Source: an uncultured Propionibacteriaceae bacterium (lineage in GTDB: Bacteria > Actinomycetota > Actinomycetes > Propionibacteriales > Propionibacteriaceae). Taken from it: a stretch of 64,000 bases of DNA. The position numbers and the translations under genes are program-made. Location of the stretch: NCBI GenBank assembly GCA_937926975.1, contig CALBCJ010000012.1, forward strand, positions 62,001 to 126,000. Reading direction: 5' to 3'. The notes under the pieces were generated by a model, which searched no databases, had not been told where the DNA came from, and saw nothing but the letters and a program-made list of their open reading frames with translations. This document shows positions 55,712 through 64,000 of the stretch, one piece after another (positions within the stretch are counted from its first letter, which is position 1; every line of letters begins with the position of its first letter).

Positions 55712-56289
55712 GCGGCACGGTGACGGGGTCACAGCGGTACTTCGCGGCCGTGACACTGCCTCAGACGGTTCTGGACCAGCTGGAGCGGCTGGTCGAGCCG
55801 CGCCGCGACCCGGTCTGGCGCTGGACCGACAGCACCGGCTGGCACGTCACGCTCGCCTTCTACGAGCAGGTCGACCCGTGGCGCTACCCGCTGCTGGTGG
55901 ACAACCTGCGCCGCGCCGCGGCCCGGGCCCAGCCGTTTCGGATCGCCCTCAGCGGCGCCGGGGCCTTCCCGTCGCACGCGGCCGCGAAGGTCCTGTACGC
56001 CCCGGTCAGTGGCGGCACGAGGCCTCTCGCCGGCCTGGCCGGGCACTGCCGGACCGCCGCCACCCGGGTCGGGATCTCCGTACCCCGGCAGCGCTACCAG
56101 CCGCACCTCACCCTGGCCCGTAGCCGCCGCCCGGTCTCGGCCCAGCGCTACCTGCGGGCCCTGGCCGGGCTCGAGACCGACGACTGGGAGGTGACTCAGA
56201 TGGTGCTGGTGCAGTCCTTCCTCGGCCAGGGGCCTGCCGGGAGCCCCCGCTACCAGGTGGCGCAGCGCTTCGGCCTGGCGCCAGGATGA
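55708..56289 (+). CDS. thpR: RNA 2',3'-cyclic phosphodiesterase (2H family)
   Basis: A 193-residue 2H phosphoesterase, the 2'-5' RNA ligase/ThpR family, which opens 2',3'-cyclic phosphate ends of RNA. The two HxT motifs are WHVTLAF and PHLTLAR, each on one half of the duplicated fold, with the start RYFAAVTLPQTVLDQLE typical of the family. GTG 55708 overlaps the DUF885 stop (GTGA), giving translational coupling. The upstream open frame inside DUF885 was rejected. Confidence 0.9.
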   Translation: MSGTVTGSQRYFAAVTLPQTVLDQLERLVEPRRDPVWRWTDSTGWHVTLAFYEQVDPWRYPLLVDNLRRAAARAQPFRIALSGAGAFPSHAAAKVLYAPVSGGTRPLAGLAGHCRTAATRVGISVPRQRYQPHLTLARSRRPVSAQRYLRALAGLETDDWEVTQMVLVQSFLGQGPAGSPRYQVAQRFGLAPG

Positions 56290-56293
56290 ACAC

Positions 56294-57094
56294 ATGCTGG
56301 TCTGTGTCGACTATGACGGAACCCTGGCCGACGACGGCGACATACCCCACGAGCACCGGGAGGTCGTGAGGCAGGCCCGGGCCGCCGGGCACCAGGTGGT
56401 CCTGTGCACCGGTCGGTGCCGCTGCATGGTCCCGCCCGAGGTGCTCGACGAGGTCGACGGGCTGGTCGGCTCGTCGGGCGGCTACGTCGAGCTGGGCGGG
56501 CAGACGCTGAGCGACACCCGGTTCCCCGAGCCGCTGGCGGTCCAGGTGCTGCGGCTGCTCGACGAGGCGAAGGTGCTGTACATCCTGGAGGCACCCGAGG
56601 CCGGGTACGCCCAGGCCCCGATGATCCCGGTGCTCGCCGAGGCCCTGGGCCGGGGACTGACCGGGCCCGGTGCCGTCAGCGCGATCATGGGCATGGTCCG
56701 GCCCCTGCCTCAGCCGGCTCCTCGGTTCGCGAAGATCGCCTGCTTCGGCGCGCCACGGCCCCTGACCGAGCTCGTCGACCGGCTCCCGGCCGAGGTGGGG
56801 CTGATCCCGAGCTCGCTGCCGGTGCTCGGCCCGGGGGCAGGGGAGATCTTCCTGCGCTCGCTGAGCAAGGCCGCAGGAGTGCAGACCATCTGCCGGCAGC
56901 TCGGCGTCGGGCCCGAACAGGTGGTTGCGGTCGGGGACGGGCACAACGACATCGAGCTGGCCGAGATCGCCGGAACTGCGGTGGCCGTCGCCAGCGGCCC
57001 ACCGCAGCTGCTGGCCCGGGCCGACCTGGTGGTCCCGGGACCGGCCGAGCTGGGCCTGGTCGAGGCCTTCACCCGGCTCGGGCTGACCGGCTGA
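56294..57094 (+). CDS. HAD family hydrolase (Cof-type phosphatase)
   Basis: A 266-residue HAD phosphatase with a C2-type cap. Motif I VCVDYDGTLADDG carries the nucleophile Asp; motif II is VLCTGR; motif III Lys is in SLSKAAGVQTICRQLG; motif IV is VGDGHNDIELAEIAG. Cof-type enzymes dephosphorylate sugar phosphates or flavins; the substrate is not predictable. ATG 56294 lies four bases after thpR; CAGGAT six bases before it could be a weak leaderless -10. Confidence 0.9.
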   Translation: MLVCVDYDGTLADDGDIPHEHREVVRQARAAGHQVVLCTGRCRCMVPPEVLDEVDGLVGSSGGYVELGGQTLSDTRFPEPLAVQVLRLLDEAKVLYILEAPEAGYAQAPMIPVLAEALGRGLTGPGAVSAIMGMVRPLPQPAPRFAKIACFGAPRPLTELVDRLPAEVGLIPSSLPVLGPGAGEIFLRSLSKAAGVQTICRQLGVGPEQVVAVGDGHNDIELAEIAGTAVAVASGPPQLLARADLVVPGPAELGLVEAFTRLGLTG

Positions 57095-57195
57095 CCGCAG
57101 CAGCCCCCCACCGCCCGGGTCACGGCCGGGCAGGGTGGGCAGACCACCCTGGGGCTGGGGCGCGCGCCTGCCGGACAGGGCTGGGGGGACGCTGG

Positions 57196-57201
57196 CAGGA
57201 T
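57196..57201 (+). promoter_or_regulatory. Possible -10 box for leaderless yciI gene
   Basis: CAGGAT ends six bases before ATG 57208. It departs from TANNNT at the first position, so it is weaker than the others. Confidence 0.35.
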
Positions 57202-57207
57202 GGCGGC

Positions 57208-57477
57208 ATGCTGTTCGTCGTCACCACCGAGTACGTACCTGCCGAGAACGAGCGCCGTCTCGCCGCCCGCCCCGCCCACCGGGAGTGGCTGACCGGGCTG
57301 AAGCAGCGGGGAGTCCTGGTCAACGGCGGCCCGTTCGCTGACGGTGCCGGCGCCCAGTTGGTCTTCGACGTCGCCGACGCCGCCGAGCTGGAGCAGGTGC
57401 TGGCCGGTGACCCGTACCCGACCGGCAGCACGCGGGTCGTGTCGACCCGGGCCTGGGAGGCGCTGTTCTCCTTCTGA
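57208..57477 (+). CDS. YciI-like protein
   Basis: An 89-residue YCII-domain protein (ferredoxin-like fold). It shows the family pattern MLFVVTTEYVPAENERRL, RPAHREWLTGLKQRGVLVNGG split here as RPAHREWLTGLKQ and GVLVNGGPFADGAG, and the DPYPTGS loop near the His-Asp site. Family members have hydrolase- or dehydrochlorinase-like activities or are of unknown role. ATG 57208; the longer frame upstream is a shadow of the HAD gene. Confidence 0.85.
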   Translation: MLFVVTTEYVPAENERRLAARPAHREWLTGLKQRGVLVNGGPFADGAGAQLVFDVADAAELEQVLAGDPYPTGSTRVVSTRAWEALFSF

Positions 57478-57517
57478 GCCGCGACGGACGTGGACCGGCG
57501 CAGCGGGCCGGGCGGAC

Positions 57518-57523
57518 TACCCT
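57518..57523 (+). promoter_or_regulatory. -10 box of the metY-metX-metW operon
   Basis: TACCCT is well placed for a transcript starting near 57530 with a short leader that contains GAGGAGG before ATG 57553. No SAM riboswitch or other long leader fits in this interval. Confidence 0.5.
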
Positions 57524-57552
57524 GAGCTCGAACCGACCCGAGGAGGTCCTGG

Positions 57553-58830
57553 ATGCGTCCTGAGACGATCGCGATCCACGCTGGTCAGCAGGTCGACCCG
57601 ACGACCCACGCGCTGGCGGTCCCGATCTACCAGACCGTCGCGTACGGATTCGACGACGCCGAGCACGCGGCCAGCGTGTTCGCGCTCGAGGCGCCGGGCA
57701 ACATCTACACCCGGATCATGAACCCGACCACCTCGGTCCTGGAAGAGCGGATGGCTGCCCTGGAGGGCGGGGTGGGGGCGCTGGCGACGGCGTCCGGGGC
57801 GTCCGCGATCACGTACGCGGTGCTGAACCTGGCCCGGGCCGGAGACAACATCGTCGCGCTGCGGACCCTGTACGGGGGGACCTTCGCCCTGTTCGCGAAC
57901 ACCCTGGCCCAGTTTGGGATCGAGGCCCGGTTCGTGGACCCCGAGCAGCCCGGGCGGCTGGCCGAGGTCGTCGACGAGCGGTCCCGGCTGGTGTTCTGCG
58001 AGTCGATCGGGAACCCGGCCCTCAACATCGTCGACCTGGACGCCTGGTCGGCTCAGGCCCACGCCCACGGCCTGCCGCTGCTGGTCGACAACACGGTGGC
58101 GACCCCGGTGCTGTGCCGGCCGCTGGAGCACGGTGCCGACGTCGTGGTCTACTCCACCACCAAGTACATCGGCGGTCACGGGACCGCGCTCGGCGGCGTG
58201 ATCGTCGACGGTGGCGGCTTCGACTGGGCCGGTCACGAGCGGTTCGCGCTGCTGAACCAGCCCGACCCCGCCTACCACGGTGTGGTCTGGACCGAGGCCG
58301 CCGGGCAGCAGGCCTACATCGTGCGGGCCCGGACCGTGCTGCTGCGCAACACCGGCGCCACCCCGGCCCCGTTCAGCTCGTTCCTGATGCTGCAGGGCCT
58401 GGAGACGCTGGCGGTCCGGATGGAGCGCCACTGCCGCAACGCGGCCGCGGTCGCCCAGCACCTCCAGCAGCACCCGGCGGTGGCCTGGGTGAGCTACCCG
58501 GGGCTGGCGTCCTCCCCGTACCGGGCTGTGGGGGAGCGGGTGCTGACCGGGAAGGGCTTCTCCGGCCTGGTCTCGTTCGGGCTCACCGGCGGCCGGGCGG
58601 CGGGCGAGGCCTTCATCGCGGCACTTGAGCTGTTCAGCCACGTCGCCAACATCGGAGACGTCCGCTCCCTCGCCATCCACAACGCCTCCACCACCCACTC
58701 CCAGCTGAGCGCGTCCGAGCTGTGCGGGGCCGGGGTGCCGCCGGAGATGGTGCGGCTGTCGATCGGGATCGAGCACCGTGACGACATCCTGGCCGACCTA
58801 GACCAGGCCCTGGCGAAGGCAGGTGCCTGA
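57553..58830 (+). CDS. metY: O-acetylhomoserine sulfhydrylase
   Basis: MetY makes homocysteine from O-acetylhomoserine and sulfide with PLP. The 425-residue Cys/Met-metabolism enzyme begins TIAIHAGQQVDPTTHALAVP, has YTRIMNPTTSVLEERMAALE, GASAITYAVLNLARAGD, CESIGNPALNIVDL, the PLP lysine in YSTTKYIGGHGTALGG and the C-terminal SIGIEHRDDILADL. The NPALN motif and the ~425-residue length favour MetY over cystathionine synthases. ATG 57553 follows GAGGAGG. It is first in an operon with metX, which makes its substrate. Confidence 0.95.
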   Translation: MRPETIAIHAGQQVDPTTHALAVPIYQTVAYGFDDAEHAASVFALEAPGNIYTRIMNPTTSVLEERMAALEGGVGALATASGASAITYAVLNLARAGDNIVALRTLYGGTFALFANTLAQFGIEARFVDPEQPGRLAEVVDERSRLVFCESIGNPALNIVDLDAWSAQAHAHGLPLLVDNTVATPVLCRPLEHGADVVVYSTTKYIGGHGTALGGVIVDGGGFDWAGHERFALLNQPDPAYHGVVWTEAAGQQAYIVRARTVLLRNTGATPAPFSSFLMLQGLETLAVRMERHCRNAAAVAQHLQQHPAVAWVSYPGLASSPYRAVGERVLTGKGFSGLVSFGLTGGRAAGEAFIAALELFSHVANIGDVRSLAIHNASTTHSQLSASELCGAGVPPEMVRLSIGIEHRDDILADLDQALAKAGA

Positions 58831-58836
58831 GTACCG

Positions 58837-59976
58837 GTGAGCACCACCCGCTACGGGGGTGTCGGGCTGGTCGAGACCCAGCACGTCACACTCTTCGACG
58901 ACCGGCACCCGCTGCTCCTGGCCCGAGGCGGCTCGCTGGCCCCGGTCACGGTCGCGTACGAGACCTACGGCCGGCTGAACCAGGCCGGTGACAACGCGGT
59001 CTTTGTCTGCCACGCCCTCACCGGGGACGCCCACGCCGCCGGCTGGCACGAGGGTGCCCGCCGGCCTGGCTGGTGGGACAACATGATCGGCCCAGGCCGG
59101 CCAGTCGACACCGACCGGGTCTTCGTGGTCTGCGCCAACCTGCTCGGCGGCTGCCAGGGCACCACCGGGCCGTCCTCGGTGGACCCCAGCACCGGCCAGC
59201 CGTACGGGATGGGCTTCCCGCTGCTCGACATGGCGGACTTCGTCACCGTGCACCGGGCGCTGCTGGCCCGCCTCGGGGTCACCCGGCTGCTGGCCGCGCT
59301 CGGTGGCTCGCTCGGCGGGATGCAGGTCCTGCAGTGGGCCCTCAGCCACCCAGACGACCTGGGCCACGCCGTGGTGGTGGCCTCCTCGTCTCGCCTGTCG
59401 GCGCAGAACATCGCCTTCTCCGCGGTGGCCCGGGAGGCGATCACCCGTGACCCGGGCTTCCGCGACGGGCAGTACGCGGCGTCTGGGGCCGCACCGGCGA
59501 TCGGGCTCAGCATCGCCCGGATGATGGCCCACATCACGTACCTGTCGGAGGAGGGGATGGCCGGCAAGTTCGGCCGCGAGCCCCAGACCGGAGTCCTCAA
59601 CCACGGCTTCGGCCCGGACTTCGCCGTCGAGAGCTACCTGCAGCACCAGGGCGACGCCTTCCTGGAGCGCTTCGACGCCCTGTCCTACCTGTACCTGACC
59701 CGGGTGATGGACTACTTCGACCCCTTCGAGCGGCCCGACGCGACTGCCGCCGCAGCCGCAGCCGGGGTCCGGTTCCTGCTGATCTCGTTCACCTCCGACT
59801 GGCGGTTCTCCACGGCCCACTCGCGCCGGATCGTGCGGCACCTGGAGCACGCCCGGATCCCGGTCACCTTCCGCGAGATCGACACGACCGGCGGCCACGA
59901 CTCCTTCCTGCTGCCGATCACGCCGTACCACCAGACCGTCGCGGCCTACCTCGACCACGCCCTGGAGCAGCTGTGA
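58837..59976 (+). CDS. metX: Homoserine O-acetyltransferase
   Basis: MetX acetylates homoserine with acetyl-CoA, the first committed step to methionine. The 379-residue alpha/beta-hydrolase contains VAYETYGRLNQAGDNAVFVC split as VAYETYGRLN and NAVFVCHALTGDAH, GGCQGTTGPSS, nucleophile ALGGSLGGMQVLQW, DAFLERFDALSYLYLTR, and the catalytic Asp and His in FTSDWRFS and GGHDSFLL. GTG 58837 starts six bases after metY. Its stop overlaps metW by four bases (GTGA). Acetyl rather than succinyl specificity is assumed for the family. Confidence 0.95.
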   Translation: MSTTRYGGVGLVETQHVTLFDDRHPLLLARGGSLAPVTVAYETYGRLNQAGDNAVFVCHALTGDAHAAGWHEGARRPGWWDNMIGPGRPVDTDRVFVVCANLLGGCQGTTGPSSVDPSTGQPYGMGFPLLDMADFVTVHRALLARLGVTRLLAALGGSLGGMQVLQWALSHPDDLGHAVVVASSSRLSAQNIAFSAVAREAITRDPGFRDGQYAASGAAPAIGLSIARMMAHITYLSEEGMAGKFGREPQTGVLNHGFGPDFAVESYLQHQGDAFLERFDALSYLYLTRVMDYFDPFERPDATAAAAAAGVRFLLISFTSDWRFSTAHSRRIVRHLEHARIPVTFREIDTTGGHDSFLLPITPYHQTVAAYLDHALEQL

Positions 59977-60599
59977 GCGCCTTGCGGGCCGACCTGGCCC
60001 TGATCGCGAGCCTGGTCCGGCCCGGCTCCCGGGTGCTCGACCTGGGCTGCGGCTCCGGGATGCTGCTGCGCCACCTGACGGACCAGCAGGGCTGCACCGG
60101 GACCGGGGTCGAGATCGACCCGGAGGCGGTGCTGACCGCGATCCGGCGGGGAGTGCCGGTGGTTGAGCTGGACCTGGACCACCAGCTCGGCGAGTTCGCC
60201 GACGGCTCGTACGACGTGGTGGTGCTGTCGAAGACCTTGCAGACCCTGCGCCGGCCGCACCAGGTGCTGACCGAGATGAGCCGGATCGCTCCCCGGCTCG
60301 TGCTGTCGATGCCGAGCTTCGGCTACTGGCGCAACCGGCTTCGGCTGCTGCGAGGCCGGATGCCGATGTCCAAGGAGCTGCCCTACACCTGGTACGACAC
60401 CCCGAACCTGCACCACGCCACCCTGGCCGACCTCGAGCAGCTCTTCCAGATCGTCGGGCTGCAGGTCGAGCGGCGGGTTCCACTCGATGTCAACGGCCGG
60501 CAGCTGCGGTGGGAGCGCGCGGCCGGGCTCCGGGCCGGAGCGGCGGTGTACGTGCTTAGCGCGGCGCGGGGGCAGGGTCGCTCTGCGGGCGCCACATGA
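59973..60599 (+). CDS. metW: MetW-like SAM-dependent methyltransferase
   Basis: A 208-residue class I methyltransferase-fold protein of the MetW family, which works with MetX in many bacteria. It starts RADLALIASLVRPGSRVLDL, with the SAM motif LDLGCGSGMLL, the acidic loop GVEIDPEAV, DVVVLSKTLQTLRRP and the family segment YTWYDTPNLHHATLADLEQL. Its exact role is unclear; in some bacteria it forms a heteromer with MetX that boosts homoserine acetylation. GTG 59973 overlaps metX, consistent with a shared complex. It ends the methionine operon. Confidence 0.93.
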   Translation: MSALRADLALIASLVRPGSRVLDLGCGSGMLLRHLTDQQGCTGTGVEIDPEAVLTAIRRGVPVVELDLDHQLGEFADGSYDVVVLSKTLQTLRRPHQVLTEMSRIAPRLVLSMPSFGYWRNRLRLLRGRMPMSKELPYTWYDTPNLHHATLADLEQLFQIVGLQVERRVPLDVNGRQLRWERAAGLRAGAAVYVLSAARGQGRSAGAT

Positions 60600-60694
60600 C
60601 GGCGTCCACCGGTCCGTGATAGATGTGGAACGTGCCTTGACCTGCTGGCCGGGCACCGCAGTCGCCCCCGACCGCAAGGAGATGATTCACCCCT

Positions 60695-62362
60695 ATGACC
60701 ATGTTCCTCGCAGGGCGTGCCACGGCCGGCCTCCTCGGCCTCGCGACCGCCCTCGCCCTCTTCCAGAGCCTGCCAGCCCGAGCCGAGGCTGCGCCAGCAC
60801 CGGCCGCGCCACCGGTAGCGTCATCAGGCCCGCAGGAGCCAGTGCCGGGCTCGTACGTCGTCATGCTGAAAGATGCCCACGTGGCCAGCGTCGGTGGCAC
60901 CGAGTCCGCCACCACGACCAAGGCCAGTGCCGCCAGGACCCTGGGCGGGACGGTCACCCACGAGTACCGGGCTCTGGGCGGGTACGCCGCCCAGCTCTCC
61001 GCAGACCAGGTCCGCCAGCTGCAGCAAGACCCCGACGTGCTGTCGGTCGAGCCGAACCAGACAGTCTCGGTCGCCGCCACGCAGAGCAACGCCCCCTGGG
61101 GGCTGGACCGCATCGACCAGCCGTCGCTGCCGCTGAGCACGACCTACAGCTACACCGCCACCGGCCGCGGGACGACAGTGTTCGTGCTTGACACCGGCAT
61201 CCTGGCGACCCACCGGGAGCTCGCCGGCCGGGTCAAGGAGGGGTTCTCGTCGGTGAACGACAACCAGGGCCCGATCGACTGCAATGGCCACGGAACCCAT
61301 GTCGCGGGCATCGCCGCGGGCACCACGTACGGCGTGGCCAAGGACGCCAGCCTGGTTCCGGTCCGGGTGCTCAACTGCGCTGGGCGCGGTAACGACGCCA
61401 TGGTGATCGCCGGCATGGACTGGGTCGTCAGCCACAAGGCCCCCAGCTCGGTCGCCAACATGAGCCTCGGGCTCAGCAACCGCACCACGTACCACGCGGC
61501 AGCGAAGCGGATGACCGACGCCGGGATCACGCTGGTGGCGGCCGCCGGCAACGAGAACGCCGATGCCTGCCGCACCACTCCCGCGGGTGAGCCGAGCGCG
61601 ATCACAGTCAGCGCCACGACGAAGACTGACGCCCGCTCCGACTTCGCCAACTTCGGCAAGTGCGTCGACGTCTTCGCCCCCGGAACCGACATCACGTCCA
61701 GCTGGTACGAGAGCCCGACCTCCACCCAGACGATGTCCGGCACCTCCATGGCCGCGCCCCACGTCGCCGGCGCGGCGGCCCTGTACCTGGAGCGGAACCC
61801 TCGCGCCCCTGTTTCCACGGTCACCCGGGCGATCGTGGGTGCCGCTACCCAGGGCAAGGTGACCGACCCGGGCGCCGGGTCGCCGAACCGGCTGCTGAAT
61901 GTCACCGAGCTGCTGCGCTCCCCGCGGCACGTGGTGAAGAACGGCGACTTCGAGGACGGCACCAGCAGCTGGCAGGGCGACACCTCTGTGATCGTGTCGG
62001 GCCAGCCGACGCACAGTGGCTCCGGCACTGCGCAGCTGCTCGGTCGCGGCCGCAGCGGCATTCAGGAGCTCACGCAGGAGGTGACCGTCCCCGCCGAGGG
62101 CGGCACCCTGGAGGCGTGGATCCAGGTGACCAGCCGGGAAGGCAAGGCCACGGCCTTCGACAAGCTCCGGATCGAGGTGGTCTCCGAGTCGGGCACCACG
62201 GTGCTGATCTCGGCCTCCAACACTGACGCCGGCGACGGCTACAGCCGAAAGTCGGCCAGCCTGGCGCCCTTCGCCGGGCAGACCGTGCAGCTGAGGGTGA
62301 TCGCCCAGGAGGACTATGCCCTGGCGACGACCTTCCTGGTGGACGACCTGGCAGTTGTCTGA
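60695..62362 (+). CDS. Secreted subtilisin-like serine protease (proteinase K type)
   Basis: A 555-residue exported S8 protease. A signal peptide (ATAGLLGLATALALFQSLPA) is followed by an I9 propeptide (SYVVMLKDAHVASV to VLSVEPNQTVSV), which acts as an intramolecular chaperone. The catalytic domain has VLDTGI (D166), GHGTHVAG (H199), AAAGNENADAC (oxyanion Asn) and GTSMAAPHVAG (S351). The last ~140 residues (from NGDFEDGTSSWQG) form a beta-rich domain resembling carbohydrate-binding modules. ATG 60695; AAGGAG is 13 bases upstream, rather far, so ATG 60701 is an alternative. Confidence 0.94.
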   Translation: MTMFLAGRATAGLLGLATALALFQSLPARAEAAPAPAAPPVASSGPQEPVPGSYVVMLKDAHVASVGGTESATTTKASAARTLGGTVTHEYRALGGYAAQLSADQVRQLQQDPDVLSVEPNQTVSVAATQSNAPWGLDRIDQPSLPLSTTYSYTATGRGTTVFVLDTGILATHRELAGRVKEGFSSVNDNQGPIDCNGHGTHVAGIAAGTTYGVAKDASLVPVRVLNCAGRGNDAMVIAGMDWVVSHKAPSSVANMSLGLSNRTTYHAAAKRMTDAGITLVAAAGNENADACRTTPAGEPSAITVSATTKTDARSDFANFGKCVDVFAPGTDITSSWYESPTSTQTMSGTSMAAPHVAGAAALYLERNPRAPVSTVTRAIVGAATQGKVTDPGAGSPNRLLNVTELLRSPRHVVKNGDFEDGTSSWQGDTSVIVSGQPTHSGSGTAQLLGRGRSGIQELTQEVTVPAEGGTLEAWIQVTSREGKATAFDKLRIEVVSESGTTVLISASNTDAGDGYSRKSASLAPFAGQTVQLRVIAQEDYALATTFLVDDLAVV

Positions 62363-62402
62363 TCTCAGCCGGCCGCCGCAACCCCAGGTCTAGGCGGTCC
62401 GG

Positions 62403-63314
62403 TCAGACCGGGTCGCCAGCCAGGGCGGCCCGCAGCCGGGCCACCGGGCCGGCCAGGCTGAGCCGCTCGGTCAGCTCGACGAGCCGGTCTGGGTCGGCAG
62501 GGGAGCGCGGCAGCGCGAGCAGGCCCGGCAGTGGCAGGTCGCGGCGCACCGCCACGACCGCCCGGGCCGGCTGGAGGTAGTCCGACGCCGCCTCGAGGAG
62601 CTTACGGGTCCGCGCGGGCAGCGGCGCCGCCAGCACCTCGTCCAGGTCGCCGTGCTCGGTGAGCAGCCGGGCCGCGGTCTTCTCCCCGATCCCGGCCACC
62701 CCGGGCAGGCCGTCCGAGGGGTCGCCGCGCAGCACCGCGAAGTCCACGTACTGGTGGCCGCGGATCCCGTACCGCTTCTGGAGCCAGGCGTCGTCGACAG
62801 CCTCGTACCGGGAGACACCGCGGGCCAGGTACAGCACTGTGCAGTCGTCACTCACCAGCTGGAACAGGTCCCGGTCACCGGTCACGACGTCCACCGGCCC
62901 GGCCGCACCAGCGGCCAGGCTGCCGATCACGTCGTCCGCCTCGTACCCGGCGGCGCCGACGACCGGGATCCCGAAGGCCTTCAGCACCTCGCGGATCAGC
63001 GGCACCTGGACCGCCAGGGCCGGGTCGACCACCTCCGGCTCAGCAGCCCCCACTGGCAGGTCGCTGTTGCCGCCGGCCACCCGGTGCGCCTTGTACGAGC
63101 CGATCAGCGCCACCCGCCAGGCGGGTCGCCAGTCGTCGTCCCAGCAGGCCACCAGCTCGTCAGGACCGCGGTCCCGGACGAAGCGGGCGACCATGTCGAG
63201 CAGGCCTCGCACCGCGTTCACCGGGGTGACTCCGTCGGCTGCGAGCAGGGGCGGCACCCCGAAGAAGGCCCGAAAGTAGAGCGACGCGGTGTCGAGCAGC
63301 AGGCGACGAGGCAC
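62403..63314 (-). CDS. 5'-3' exonuclease (FEN/PolA N-terminal type)
   Basis: A 303-residue flap-type 5' nuclease, like the N-terminal domain of DNA polymerase I but free-standing. Motifs: LLLDTASLYFRAFFGVP, CWDDDWRPAWRV with LIGSYKAHR, the metal cluster AAGYEADDVIGSLA and VVTGDRDLFQLV, and the H3TH GDPSDGLPGVAGIGEKTAARLL. Likely substrates are 5' flaps and RNA primers during Okazaki processing or repair. GTG 63314 lies six bases after TAGCCT, a leaderless promoter. It diverges from lnt. Actinobacteria commonly carry such a second exonuclease. Confidence 0.93.
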   Translation of the reverse strand: MPRRLLLDTASLYFRAFFGVPPLLAADGVTPVNAVRGLLDMVARFVRDRGPDELVACWDDDWRPAWRVALIGSYKAHRVAGGNSDLPVGAAEPEVVDPALAVQVPLIREVLKAFGIPVVGAAGYEADDVIGSLAAGAAGPVDVVTGDRDLFQLVSDDCTVLYLARGVSRYEAVDDAWLQKRYGIRGHQYVDFAVLRGDPSDGLPGVAGIGEKTAARLLTEHGDLDEVLAAPLPARTRKLLEAASDYLQPARAVVAVRRDLPLPGLLALPRSPADPDRLVELTERLSLAGPVARLRAALAGDPV

Positions 63315-63320
63315 CCGCCC

Positions 63321-63326
63321 AGGCTA
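63321..63326 (-). promoter_or_regulatory. -10 box for leaderless 5'-3' exonuclease gene
   Basis: TAGCCT on the minus strand, six bases before GTG 63314. It lies back to back with the lnt promoter, both genes being predicted leaderless. Confidence 0.55.
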
Positions 63327-63377
63327 GCCGGGCCCGTCGTCCGGGGCGGCCGAGCCTGGTGCCCGGGCTGGTCCCGG

Positions 63378-63383
63378 TACAGT
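63378..63383 (+). promoter_or_regulatory. -10 box for leaderless lnt
   Basis: TACAGT ends seven bases before GTG 63391, predicting a leaderless lnt transcript. Confidence 0.55.
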
Positions 63384-63390
63384 CGCGCAG

Positions 63391-64000
63391 GTGACCACAC
63401 CCGCTGCGCTGTCGCTTCGCCCCTGGCCTCGCCGCGCACTCGCGCTGCTGGCCGGGGCGGTGTCGGCTCTTGGCTTCCAGCCGTACAACCTGTGGCCGCT
63501 GGCCCTGGTCGGCGCGGCGGCGCTCACGGTCGCTGTGGCCGGGCTCCGGCTGCGGACCTGCTTCGGCCTGGGCTACCTGTACGGGCTGAGCTTTCTGACG
63601 ATCACGGTCGGCTGGGCGGCGGTGATCGCGGCCCCGGTGGCGGTGGCGCTGGTCGGTTTCGAGGCCCTCTGGTTCGGCCTGCTCGCGCAGCTGCTGGGCA
63701 CGGTGGTCGGTTCCCGGCTCTGGCCGCTGTGGGCAGCAGCCGGCTGGGTGACAGTGGAGTACCTCTACTCCCGGCTTCCGTTCGGCGGCTTCGGGTGGTT
63801 CCGCCTTGGCTTCGCGATGGCGGACTCTCCGCTGGCCGGGCTGTACCCGCTGGTCAGCGTGGCGGGGGTCTCCTTTCTGGCCGCACTGCTGGCACAGCTG
63901 CTGGCCTGGGTGCTGGTCGGGCGAGGCAGCAGCCGGCAGCCCCTGGTACGGCTGGGGGCAGGGCTGGCCGCGTTCGCGCTGCTGGCCGGGTCGGGGCTGC
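63391..64000 (+). CDS. lnt: Apolipoprotein N-acyltransferase, 3' end missing
   Basis: The frame opens at GTG 63391 and is still open at the right window edge, giving 203 N-terminal residues. These form the membrane domain of Lnt, which adds the third acyl chain to lipoproteins: helices begin at RALALLAGAVSALGFQPYN, with GLGYLYGLSFLTITVGWAA and WAAAGWVTVEYLYSRLPFGG. The segment FGGFGWFRLGFAMADSPLAG is the family signature preceding the nitrilase domain, which lies outside the window. It is a second Lnt-type gene besides the frameshifted one at 52613-53943. Confidence 0.9.
   Translation, partial: MTTPAALSLRPWPRRALALLAGAVSALGFQPYNLWPLALVGAAALTVAVAGLRLRTCFGLGYLYGLSFLTITVGWAAVIAAPVAVALVGFEALWFGLLAQLLGTVVGSRLWPLWAAAGWVTVEYLYSRLPFGGFGWFRLGFAMADSPLAGLYPLVSVAGVSFLAALLAQLLAWVLVGRGSSRQPLVRLGAGLAAFALLAGSGL

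Overview
The window is a stretch of a very GC-rich bacterial chromosome, almost certainly a high-GC Gram-positive (Actinomycetota). Codon third positions are nearly all G or C. The order gmk-rpoZ-metK-priA-fmt-rsmB-rpe is an actinomycete hallmark, PriA has the ATPase-dead actinobacterial form, and many genes start exactly where a TANNNT -10 box predicts transcription to start (leaderless mRNAs). A family-level guess (for example Propionibacteriales) would only be inference. I see no transposase, integrase, phage gene or CRISPR array.

Layout. 1-9.2 kb: housekeeping run gmk (5' cut by the window), rpoZ, metK, priA, a Lys/Ala-rich protein, fmt, rsmB, rpe and a long-form thrC. coaBC, usually between rpoZ and metK, is absent. 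A DedA membrane protein follows on the minus strand. 10.3-17.5 kb: a tightly coupled operon with a HerA-like DNA translocase, SbcD (Mre11), SbcC (Rad50 with zinc hook) and a NurA-like nuclease, which is the set of the archaeal DNA end-resection machinery. 17.5-19.2 kb: a GNAT acetyltransferase broken by two compensating frameshifts, and a PAC2 protein.

19.3-33.7 kb: a carbon-catabolism island. L-rhamnose isomerase and rhamnulokinase diverge from a palindromic operator. A second operator-controlled operon encodes a PHP-type metal hydrolase, a class II aldolase/short-chain dehydrogenase fusion and an unusually long zinc alcohol dehydrogenase with two Rossmann-like segments. After a small membrane zinc-ribbon protein, a DeoR-type repressor leads an operon for a complete 2-oxo acid dehydrogenase complex (E2, E3, fused E1 alpha-beta). 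A plausible reading is sugar to ketose phosphate to triose phosphate plus aldehyde, with downstream 2-oxo acids oxidised by the complex. No sugar transporter lies nearby.

33.8-45 kb: PadR/HAAS two-gene unit, cobalamin-dependent metH, a solute-binding lipoprotein, trmI, DUF3054, then tyrA-cmk-der. 45-50 kb: secreted phosphodiester glycosidase, tRNA-Pro(GGG), a DoxX-like membrane protein coupled to a tetR remnant, an exported S33 peptidase and an AEC transporter. 50-64 kb: AI-2E transporter, GH172-type hydrolase, an apolipoprotein N-acyltransferase-like gene split by a (TC)6 tract, DUF885 peptidase, ThpR, HAD phosphatase, YciI, the metY-metX-metW methionine operon, a secreted subtilisin, a 5'-3' exonuclease and the start of a second, bona fide lnt.

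The window therefore carries most of methionine/SAM metabolism (metY, metX, metW, metH, metK, plus thrC for the competing branch) in three separate places. The most notable items are the HerA-Mre11-Rad50-NurA operon, the dinucleotide-repeat frameshift in the Lnt-like gene, and the non-canonical sugar pathway with its duplicated-Rossmann dehydrogenase.
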